Shown here: positions 10,679 through 18,902 of the stretch, in pieces | Position numbering within the stretch: the stretch's first letter is position 1 | How the letters are laid out: every line of letters begins with the position of its first letter | DNA from: an uncultured PS1 clade bacterium | GTDB taxonomy: Bacteria > Pseudomonadota > Alphaproteobacteria > RS24 | Direction: 5' to 3' | NCBI GenBank assembly: GCA_902624095.1 | Contig: CACNWB010000007.1 | Span: forward strand, 1-64,000 | DNA: 64,000 bases | Position numbers and translations under genes: made by a program | The notes under the pieces: model-generated | Seen by the model: the letters and a program-made list of their open reading frames with translations, nothing else | Told to the model about the DNA's origin: nothing | The model's database searches: none

Positions 10679-10695
10679 TTCAAAAACAACTTATA

Positions 10696-12165
10696 TTAGG
10701 GCGTGTAAGGATCTGGTGTGCCCGGCGGTATCGGCGGCTCTTTTTTGAGGGAGTTGACATGCTCCTTAAGAATTTCAGACATCGGAAAGCGAACCCACAA
10801 ATCCTCTAAAATACGCGCGTCCATAGGATACATTTCCTTAGGGTCTGTATGAAGGTCATAGAATTGAGGAACTGAATTAATTTTGACCCCTACACCAGCA
10901 CCTTGGGAGACCTCTTTTGTCATCATTTTCCAATTGCGCCATTTCACACCATATATTTCTTCCCCTACGTAGACTACAAATCCATCGCGCTTTGATTTCT
11001 GGCTGACACCGGTAAAAAATTCAGATTGGTTGATACCATCAATGATGCGATCAGAAGGAATCTGGGCTTCAGCGATAGAAGCGATAGTGGGGAGAATATC
11101 CATTTGGTGCACAATCTCATTGCTTACAGCCCCAGCGGGTATTCTCGCGGGCCACTTAATTATAAAAGGTACTCTCAGAGATCCCTCCAAACCAGTAAAG
11201 TATGTTCCCCTCCATGGACCTGTAAATCCATGAGCGGGCATAAACATTTCCCCACCATTATCTGAAGTGAAAATAAAGATCGTATTATCCGCGACACCAG
11301 CATCTTCTAATGCGTCTAATAGACGTCCCACATAATCATCTATTTGCAAAAGCATGTCTGCAAATGCACCATTTCGTGTTTTTCCTTTGAACCGTTGCTC
11401 AGGTATCAGCGGGTAATGGGTAGCGGTGTAAGGGATATAAGCGAAGAACGGCTTATTATTTCTGGATGCGTTTTTAATATAATTTATAGCTTTATTAGTT
11501 ATATCCCGATCTATAATAGCTCGTTGAGACAAGTCGTAAACTCGAAGCTTCTTCGTTTTCTTACCTTTTTTTGAACTCATTACATACGACGGTTTAGAAG
11601 ATTCGTGGCTTTCGCTTCGAAAACGATCGCCTTCAGGCCAGTGAGCTTCGTCACTTGAATGGGGAATGCCAAACCACTGATCGAAACCCTGATCAGTAGG
11701 GTATCTCCCTTCCGCATGCCCCAAATGCCACTTCCCAAAGGCTGCGGTTTGATACCCAGATTCGGAAAGCATTTCCGCTAAGGTAATTTCCCATCGAGTA
11801 AGCCCATATGTTTGCGTAAAAAAGGGAACGCTTCCGTTCCCAGACCGAATTGCATAGCGCCCAGTCATTAATGCGGCCCGACTAGGCACACATTGCGCTT
11901 CGACATTAAAGTTCAGCAAGCGCATGCCCTCTCGAGCTAATTTGTCGAGGCGGGGTGTTGCTGCCCCTCTTATGACCCCACCTCCGTAGCTGCCTAGTTC
12001 ACCCCAACCAAAGTTGTCCATCAGAACCAGAACTATGTTAGGCCTTGAAGCCTGAGCCAGCGCTTTAATAGGCGTCACCATTGAAACGAATAGCAATAGG
12101 CAGACGAGAGAAATATTCGAAGAAATGCGCCAGTCAAGAACTCTTAATTTGATATATCTGCGCAT
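10696..12165 (-). CDS. Secreted sulfatase (arylsulfatase family)
   Basis: FGly motif CVPSRAALMTGR; GKWHLGH; FTSDNGGE; signal peptide. Confidence 0.95.
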   Translation of the reverse strand: MRRYIKLRVLDWRISSNISLVCLLLFVSMVTPIKALAQASRPNIVLVLMDNFGWGELGSYGGGVIRGAATPRLDKLAREGMRLLNFNVEAQCVPSRAALMTGRYAIRSGNGSVPFFTQTYGLTRWEITLAEMLSESGYQTAAFGKWHLGHAEGRYPTDQGFDQWFGIPHSSDEAHWPEGDRFRSESHESSKPSYVMSSKKGKKTKKLRVYDLSQRAIIDRDITNKAINYIKNASRNNKPFFAYIPYTATHYPLIPEQRFKGKTRNGAFADMLLQIDDYVGRLLDALEDAGVADNTIFIFTSDNGGEMFMPAHGFTGPWRGTYFTGLEGSLRVPFIIKWPARIPAGAVSNEIVHQMDILPTIASIAEAQIPSDRIIDGINQSEFFTGVSQKSKRDGFVVYVGEEIYGVKWRNWKMMTKEVSQGAGVGVKINSVPQFYDLHTDPKEMYPMDARILEDLWVRFPMSEILKEHVNSLKKEPPIPPGTPDPYTP

Positions 12166-12441
12166 CGAAAAGATCCCAAACTAGGTGACATTAGGATTCT
12201 ATGATCTCAGCATTCTCCAATGAAATGCAAGAGTCAAAAAAATGTTCAATATTTTACTTACAGCAGAAAGATTTAAAAATTTTCTATCAGTTTATTAGTA
12301 ATTTAATAGAGCTTACTCAACCGTAAGTTTTACATTTCCAACTAATTTCTCAGATCAAAAAAAGCAAAATGAAAAAGAATTAGGAAATCCGCTGACTTTC
12401 AGATCTTGAATCCTATATCAACTGAAGAATGTGAGATAGGC

Positions 12442-13851
12442 ATGACTGAACTTAAAACCGATTATTTGATTGTCGGCTGCGGCGCGATGGGTATGGCTTT
12501 CGCAGACACGTTGCTAGTTGAAACAAAAGCCGACATGGTGATTGTAGACCGCCACGCCAAACCTGGAGGCCACTGGAATGTTGCCTATCCTTTTGTGCGT
12601 CTACATCAGCCATCATCATTTTTTGGCGTCGCATCGCGCGAATTGAGCCGATTTGAAAAAGATAAGGTCGGTTTGAATAAAGGACTTTATGACCTCGCTT
12701 CGGGTTCAGAAGTCAGTTCCTATTTTGACGATGTGATGCAACAAACGTTAATGCCGAGTGGACGCGTACGTTATTTTCCGATGTCCGATTACAAAGGTGA
12801 CGGGATTTTCACCTCTCTCACTGGAGGTCAGGAAACCAAAGTTCATTTCAAAAAACTGGTAGACGCAACACGCTTGACAGTTGATGTACCAGCCGAGCAC
12901 ACGCCCGCCTTTAGCATAGCGCAAGGCGTCAATTTCATGCCGCTCAATGATTTGCCGATGTTGAAATCTCCGCCACAAGGATATGTTGTTATTGGGTCTG
13001 GCAAAACAGGCATGGATGCCTGCCTGTGGCTGTTGCAAACTGGCGTAAACCCAGATGCAATACGCTGGATCATGCCGCGGGATTCCTGGATGTTGCCCCG
13101 CGAGTTTGCACAAAACTCAGAAGAGTTCTTCAGCGAAACTTTCGGCAATCAGGCCAAACAGTTAGAAGCTTTATCAGCAGCCAAGGACATTAATGATATG
13201 TATGATCGTCTCGAGGCAGCCGGATGCGTGGTAAGGTTTGACGAAACCATACGGCCGACTATGTTTCATGCCGCAACAATCAGCCAACCTGAACTGGAAG
13301 CGCTACGGGGCATTAAACAAATCATTCGTAAAGGGCGCGTATCGGCATTGGAAGTTGATAAAATCATTCTCGATGATGGCGTATTGGAGACCAGCCCTGA
13401 CATTGTGCATGTCGATTGCTCGGCAAGCCTGTCGCGCACCATGCCGCAGATGAGGCCCAAGCCTGTCTTTGAAGCCAATGTAATTACGCCTCAAACCATC
13501 CGTAGCTTCATGCCAGTGTTCAGCGGCTCAATGATTGCCTATGTCGAAGCTCATTACAGCGACGACGAACAAAAAAACTTGCTGTGCAGCGTTGTGCCCC
13601 TGCCCAATTCAGCTGAGGATTTCGTACCAATGACCCTGGCGGCAATGATGAACCAGTTTAATTGGTCGCAAGACAAACCTTTGCGCGAATGGATTCGCAA
13701 TAATCGCCTTGATGGGTTCACCAAATTAACAAGCGGGGTTACCCCGAATGACAAAGAGAAAATGGATATACTGATGCGAATGCGCGACACCGCCCCAAAA
13801 GCGGTTGGTAATTTGATGAAGCTGGCCGAACAAATCCCCTCACCTACCTAA
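12442..13851 (+). CDS. FAD/NAD(P)-binding oxidoreductase (paralog 1)
   Basis: TDYLIVGCGAMGMAFADTLL, GGHW...YPFVRLHQPSSFFGV, second GSGKTGMDACLWLL; start aligned to paralog at 15846. Confidence 0.85.
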   Translation: MTELKTDYLIVGCGAMGMAFADTLLVETKADMVIVDRHAKPGGHWNVAYPFVRLHQPSSFFGVASRELSRFEKDKVGLNKGLYDLASGSEVSSYFDDVMQQTLMPSGRVRYFPMSDYKGDGIFTSLTGGQETKVHFKKLVDATRLTVDVPAEHTPAFSIAQGVNFMPLNDLPMLKSPPQGYVVIGSGKTGMDACLWLLQTGVNPDAIRWIMPRDSWMLPREFAQNSEEFFSETFGNQAKQLEALSAAKDINDMYDRLEAAGCVVRFDETIRPTMFHAATISQPELEALRGIKQIIRKGRVSALEVDKIILDDGVLETSPDIVHVDCSASLSRTMPQMRPKPVFEANVITPQTIRSFMPVFSGSMIAYVEAHYSDDEQKNLLCSVVPLPNSAEDFVPMTLAAMMNQFNWSQDKPLREWIRNNRLDGFTKLTSGVTPNDKEKMDILMRMRDTAPKAVGNLMKLAEQIPSPT

Positions 13852-13950
13852 GGCCGACGTAAATCACTTGCGGCATTTATCGACCATTGGCATTTCTGGA
13901 ATCATAGGGCTTTTATATAACCGTTGAATACAAAGTAGCGAGGAAAACCG

Positions 13951-14499
13951 ATGTCATCAAAAAAAGACACTATACAAATCGATGAAACCGCTTGGGTACA
14001 TGAAAGCGCACTTTTGTTCGGTAATATTTCGGTGGGTAGAGAAAGTTCGATCTGGCCGAACGCCGTTATGCGCGCAGAAATGTTTCACATAGAGATCGGC
14101 GCCCGAACCAATATTCAAGATTTCGTGATGATCCATGTCGGCGCAACGACCCCCACAATTATCGGCAATTATTGCTCAATTACTCATCACGCTACACTGC
14201 ACGGCTGCAAACTCGGCGATAAATGCTTGGTTGGAATTAATTCAACAATTATGGATGGCGCAGTCATCGGCAACAACTGCATTGTCGCCGGGCATTCAAT
14301 CGTTACTGAAGGCAGCGACTTTCCCGATAATTCCATTGTTGCCGGTAGCCCGGCCAAGCTACTAAAAACACGTGATAGCAGCGTCGCCAATGAGATGAAC
14401 GCCGCTTTTTATGTTCTAAACGCAAAAAATTACAGGCAGGGCATTCATCGCATCAGTGAAGACGATATACGTTCTGCTGGTTTTATGTCAGAGGGCTAA
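13951..14499 (+). CDS. Gamma-carbonic anhydrase-like left-handed beta-helix protein
   Basis: Hexapeptide repeats, WPNAVMRAE, NIQDFVMIHVG, GHSIVTEG, VAGSPAKL. Confidence 0.88.
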   Translation: MSSKKDTIQIDETAWVHESALLFGNISVGRESSIWPNAVMRAEMFHIEIGARTNIQDFVMIHVGATTPTIIGNYCSITHHATLHGCKLGDKCLVGINSTIMDGAVIGNNCIVAGHSIVTEGSDFPDNSIVAGSPAKLLKTRDSSVANEMNAAFYVLNAKNYRQGIHRISEDDIRSAGFMSEG

Positions 14500-14550
14500 G
14501 CAAACGGGCGGGGACACAGGAACGTGGTGAAAGCCTCGATCAAACAATAA

Positions 14551-15846
14551 TCAAAGATTTGCTTTGCGAATTTGTTTTAGAACTTTTACCCCGTCAGCAA
14601 GGTAGGAAATTAAGCTTTGTTGGCCAGCGCCATTAAGCCTAGCCGTTCGCATCCACACAGGAAATTTCCTATTCACCTGTTCTAAATTTTTGAAGCTTTG
14701 GAATAAGCATGCGGGCAAATCGTCTACAACCTCTGGATGCGCCACTGGACTGACCAAGGCATTTTTTTCACTAACCCCTAAACTCAATGACTCAATTTTT
14801 GCAATTATTGAAGCACTGAATACTTGCTGACACATCATTGTCGATTGCAGAACAATGGCGTTTTCGGAAAAAATTTTCTTCTCTGGTCTTGAAGCCAGGC
14901 CACAGGCCGAACAATCTACAGTTATCGACATTTCCGTATTTCGTTCTTTACCGCGTTCTAGAAAAATATTGTTTTTACTTACTTTTTTTACTCTGCCCTT
15001 TCTGATCACGTTTTTAATTTTTCTTACCGTCTCAAGCTCCTTCTTGCTGATAGTTGCACATTTCCATTTTGTCGGCCTGATTTCTTTGTCCAGTCGAAAA
15101 ACATGTCCGATTTTTTCAAGATCCAGAAATGCTTCATTGGCCAACTTATTCTTATTAACAGCATTTAAAAGAGCCAAAAAAGCTTTGCCAACCAGAGGCG
15201 GTTGGACAATTTCACGGTTCCAAAACCAGCTATCCTGAGACACAAACCAATAAATTTTTTCTTTTGGCACACCGCTATCTACCAGGAAGCAAATTGCATC
15301 CAAGGCAGTCTTACCGGCACCTATAATATTGTATCTTTCGTAGCTAGCTCTAAGCGAAAACAAATAATTGGGTGGAACCAAATTCACATGATTGGAGACC
15401 TCAAAGTTAGGTCGGGTTGTGGATGGCACCTCGACCTGCATATACGTAGAGTCCACCAGACGTTTTTTTATTTTGAATTTAATTTTTTTATTATGATCAT
15501 TGATTGATCGTACCTCTCCGTTATTAGTGTGCTCCATCATCCCGAAAAATCGCACTTGGCCGGCATTTTCCATCCCGTGAAGAACTCTAGAATAATAAGC
15601 CAATATTTCTTGCTTTGATGAAAGATCGCCGCTGCTCGTTTGGAGTCTCTCCGAGTTTACCCCATAGAACGAAGCTGGCTGATGAAGCCTCACATAAGGA
15701 TAAGCGTCTAACCAATGACCGCCTGGGGCCGGTCTTTGGTCAACCAGAGTAATATTTGAATTCGGCTGTTCTTTTATTATTGTGTCAGCGAACGCCATAC
15801 CCATAGCCCCAGCCCCAACAACCAAATAATCGGTTTCCAATTTCAT
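14551..15846 (-). CDS. FAD/NAD(P)-binding oxidoreductase (paralog 2)
   Basis: TDYLVVGAGAMGMAFADTIIKE, GGHWLDAYPYVRLHQPASFYGV; colinear with 12442..13851. Confidence 0.85.
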   Translation of the reverse strand: MKLETDYLVVGAGAMGMAFADTIIKEQPNSNITLVDQRPAPGGHWLDAYPYVRLHQPASFYGVNSERLQTSSGDLSSKQEILAYYSRVLHGMENAGQVRFFGMMEHTNNGEVRSINDHNKKIKFKIKKRLVDSTYMQVEVPSTTRPNFEVSNHVNLVPPNYLFSLRASYERYNIIGAGKTALDAICFLVDSGVPKEKIYWFVSQDSWFWNREIVQPPLVGKAFLALLNAVNKNKLANEAFLDLEKIGHVFRLDKEIRPTKWKCATISKKELETVRKIKNVIRKGRVKKVSKNNIFLERGKERNTEMSITVDCSACGLASRPEKKIFSENAIVLQSTMMCQQVFSASIIAKIESLSLGVSEKNALVSPVAHPEVVDDLPACLFQSFKNLEQVNRKFPVWMRTARLNGAGQQSLISYLADGVKVLKQIRKANL

Positions 15847-15859
15847 TCTCTCGCTTAAA

Positions 15860-16348
15860 TCAATTATCTTTAGAAAAAGCTGCCCTTGCGACGATTACCA
15901 TGGCTGCCATCAATACCAGCGCGAACACTGCGGCGGGTAAAAAGCCAACCAAGCCTGCCAAACTTGCTTCGCCAAGGCGGTTGGACCCTGCCGTAATAGC
16001 CCTATTAGGCGCCAAAATTCCTGCCCAATAAAAAACAGTATTTGCGTAGGCGGTGCCAACGATCATCCACCAAATATGGAAACTTTTTTTTTCGTCCAAA
16101 TTCAAACTGGACAAAACCCAGGCGAAAGCAAGTACCAACAAACCGTTTAGAAGCCCACCAGTGTGAGCACGCGCCCATGCTGACGGGTCTCCGGGCATCT
16201 CAAAGGGCAATATATAACCCGGGAAAATTTCAAAACCTCCGATTAAACTCATTGCCAAACCCCACCCCGCCAAAAGTGCGATGAAGATAACAACGGCAGA
16301 GTGCCCAATCATATTTCTTATTTTAGAGTTCAAAAACTCATCTCCCAT
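15860..16348 (-). CDS. Styrene oxide isomerase (StyC)-like integral membrane protein
   Basis: GGFEIFPGYILPFEMPGDPSAWARAHTGGLLNGLLVLAFAWVLSSL...FYWAGILAPNRAITAGSNRLG closely follows recalled StyC pattern GGFEI-PGYI-F-PG-WARAHSG-LNG-FY-PNRGLT-G-N. Confidence 0.75.
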   Translation of the reverse strand: MGDEFLNSKIRNMIGHSAVVIFIALLAGWGLAMSLIGGFEIFPGYILPFEMPGDPSAWARAHTGGLLNGLLVLAFAWVLSSLNLDEKKSFHIWWMIVGTAYANTVFYWAGILAPNRAITAGSNRLGEASLAGLVGFLPAAVFALVLMAAMVIVARAAFSKDN

Positions 16349-16407
16349 ATAGATTTTTGAGGTTTTCGGAGTCTGACGAACCCGAGCAGGAACTGTTCCA
16401 CTCCATT

Positions 16408-16710
16408 TTAGATTATGACCTCAAAGCCTTCAAACACAGGGTGCCCTAAATAGATATCGTTGTGTTCACCAGCACCACTGTGCGCCCTCCTGAAAGCCTC
16501 AGATTTAGTCCAGTCCAAAAATGCCGACTCTGACGCCCACGTACTATGGGAAGCGTAAAGTGTGAATTCGCTTTCTTTTTTACCCTTTATCAAATGAAAG
16601 CTCTTAAAGCCGGTGACACCTTCCAAATGGCTATCCCGTTCCTTCCAGATACTTTCAAAAACGTCTTCCTTACCAGGTATGATTTTAAAGCGGTTCATGG
16701 CTATAAACAA
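16408..16710 (-). CDS. Antibiotic biosynthesis monooxygenase (ABM)/HmoA-like dimeric ferredoxin-fold protein
   Basis: NRFKIIPGKEDVFESIWKERDSHLEGVTGFKSFHLIKG...YASHSTWASESAFLDWTKSEAFRRAH. Confidence 0.85.
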   Translation of the reverse strand: MFIAMNRFKIIPGKEDVFESIWKERDSHLEGVTGFKSFHLIKGKKESEFTLYASHSTWASESAFLDWTKSEAFRRAHSGAGEHNDIYLGHPVFEGFEVII

Positions 16711-16815
16711 TTTTCAACCTCCAATTAAATAAAATAAATTTCATCTACCATTAATCTAAGTAAAGCTAACGTAAAGAATGTCTTTTACTAGATAAAAAAA
16801 TTACATAAATCTGTT

Positions 16816-16858
16816 GCCAGACTACCTGCGGACAGCTGTTGATAGGTAGCGTTGATTG
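16816..16858 (-). promoter_or_regulatory. Shared upstream element, copy A (upstream of ABM/StyC-like/FAD unit)
   Basis: gccagactacctgcggacagctgttgataggtagcgttgattg; 34/43 identical to copy B, about 106 nt from ORF start. Confidence 0.5.
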
Positions 16859-17070
16859 CCAAAACCTCTGTTTAATTTTTGTTGATTTTGTCTACTCCAG
16901 CCCACTCGATAAATGTGCTGTGGGCCGCAGACTTTTGCAAAAATGGTTGCTTACTGGGGTCAACAGACAAAACGGACAACAGTCAACAATGGTCGGAGCA
17001 GAACCGCTTTAAGCTGTTTTTACTATTTAACAACAATAACTTGCTTTATGACCCTGTTTTATTCTCTTTT

Positions 17071-17973
17071 TTATTTTTTATCGACCGTCCCGGTTGCTAC
17101 TGCCGATCCTAGGGTTTCAGCATTATTCGGCTGAGGTATTAGCGAAAAATTTCTCATAATCAGAGGGCCGTTGGATAGATGTTCATCTAGGTTTAAATTC
17201 CAAAGCCTCTTCATTCTATAAAACGGGGCCCTAGGGTATAGGTGGTGAACTAGGTGATAGTTTTGAAAAGTCATAAGCGGCGTAAATAACCACTCGAAGC
17301 CCTCACGATTACTAGATGCCTGATATTTGTTTTGTGCCGCAGTAGCCAAAAATGGCACGTGTGGTAGATAGCTAAATACTAATACAAATAGAAACGAACT
17401 CACTCGCGTAGGCAAAATCCACAGGAACAATAACTCTAAGAAACTTTGCGCATAAAAACTAACTGCAATAACGGAAATTATAAATGTTAATTGCAATATG
17501 AGACGAGGCAAAAATTTCCGCCTTACGGATCCGGCCTGTTTAAGAAAAAAGCTCGTATAATAATAGTCAAAAAAACACCACCGGACTGGAGTAAAAATAT
17601 CGATTTTGTGAGCGTAGAAGTCCGGATCAAGATGCGGCTCATTGGTGTGGCGATGGTGCTGGTTATGAATCCAACGAGCAAGGTCTAGTGGAGCAAGCGG
17701 GCCAAAAAAAAGCATGCCAACATGCCCAAACAGATTGTTGAACCAATGCACACGCGAAATCGCAAAGTGTGCGGAGTCATGAACAGCAGAGAACAAAAAA
17801 TATATTGTTATGCCATTAATGATCGTGGCGAAACTTAGCGACAATTCATCGATAATAGCCAAATGTGAGGTTGTAAAAATTAGGCTTATGCATAGCCCAA
17901 AAATGATGACTGTCGGCCATGCAACAAGAGGTGCCGATAAAAGATTTTGGATTTGCTTTTTTTTGTCGTCCAT
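17071..17973 (-). CDS. Membrane di-iron fatty acid desaturase/hydroxylase family protein (copy 2)
   Basis: His boxes HDSAH, HNQHHRHT, HLVHH; paralog of 8280..9146; start placed at internal Met (MDDKKKQ). Confidence 0.85.
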   Translation of the reverse strand: MDDKKKQIQNLLSAPLVAWPTVIIFGLCISLIFTTSHLAIIDELSLSFATIINGITIYFLFSAVHDSAHFAISRVHWFNNLFGHVGMLFFGPLAPLDLARWIHNQHHRHTNEPHLDPDFYAHKIDIFTPVRWCFFDYYYTSFFLKQAGSVRRKFLPRLILQLTFIISVIAVSFYAQSFLELLFLWILPTRVSSFLFVLVFSYLPHVPFLATAAQNKYQASSNREGFEWLFTPLMTFQNYHLVHHLYPRAPFYRMKRLWNLNLDEHLSNGPLIMRNFSLIPQPNNAETLGSAVATGTVDKK

Positions 17974-18020
17974 GGGTATTTCGTTTCCTAATCCGATGCT
18001 ACAGCTCGCGTATTGGTCTG

Positions 18021-18728
18021 TCATTCTAGACAAGCTCCCTGCTCTGAACTTACAGCATTCTCGTTTTCAGAGACTAAATGATTGCTGGAACTTCCAACAA
18101 GCAGTGACATGTGCGATTTCATTTCATTAAAAGCCGCAAGGTCCTGCAGATAAAACTTGTCATGTGGGACCTTTTTCATTTGCGCGTCATTTAATTCATA
18201 TTCCGCTAAATCCGGCAGGCCCGCTTCAAACCAGGCTTCATTCCACTCTTCTTCTTTTGAAAGCACATAGGAGTTCCAAATATCAAATAGAGAGATCCTA
18301 TCGGCCTGAGCACTTCCCCAGCCACCCTCTTGAAACACGCGATAAACTTCTGGAACGTTCTGTTCTAAAAAATTTGGCGTGAAGAATTTTTCTGAAATAT
18401 ATTTCTCGGCAGCTTTTCTGGCCTTGGTTGACTCAATTATTAGGTTCGATCTCCAATAACCATCACCTGGAGTACGAGCAAGATAGGCATCTCTGACTGT
18501 TCTCCACTCAAATTTTCTTTCATCAATGCTTTTTACAAAAAAATCTGGATAAAAATTTTCGGAAAGTTCAGCATCAAAATGTTTTGAAACTATTTCGGTT
18601 TTTGCGGTCAATGAAGTCTTACTGTCTATGCATTCAGCGCGTGCAGTTAAAAATGAATTGCCGTCAACTTCTCCGGCCCAAGCTGACGTAGCAAACAGCA
18701 TTGAAAAGATGATGGCTAAGCGGGTCAT
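18021..18728 (-). CDS. Hypothetical secreted protein
   Basis: 235-aa ORF with signal peptide MTRLAIIFSMLFATSAWA; same strand and close to desaturase. Confidence 0.7.
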   Translation of the reverse strand: MTRLAIIFSMLFATSAWAGEVDGNSFLTARAECIDSKTSLTAKTEIVSKHFDAELSENFYPDFFVKSIDERKFEWRTVRDAYLARTPGDGYWRSNLIIESTKARKAAEKYISEKFFTPNFLEQNVPEVYRVFQEGGWGSAQADRISLFDIWNSYVLSKEEEWNEAWFEAGLPDLAEYELNDAQMKKVPHDKFYLQDLAAFNEMKSHMSLLVGSSSNHLVSENENAVSSEQGACLE

Positions 18729-18820
18729 GTTGAGAGCTCCAGTTTGATTTTAGGTGGATAATAGAAAAGCACTATCACTAGATGATAATCAAGACTCCGC
18801 TCACCCACGAACAGGTAGTC

Positions 18821-18863
18821 ACCCGACTACCTCCGGTCAGCCGTCGATAGATAATGTTGATTG
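18821..18863 (-). promoter_or_regulatory. Shared upstream element, copy B (upstream of secreted-protein/desaturase unit)
   Basis: acccgactacctccggtcagccgtcgatagataatgttgattg; about 93 nt from ORF start. Confidence 0.5.
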
Positions 18864-18902
18864 TGTTTTATTTTTTATAACCTGTCTCGGCTTGCCCCTC
18901 AG

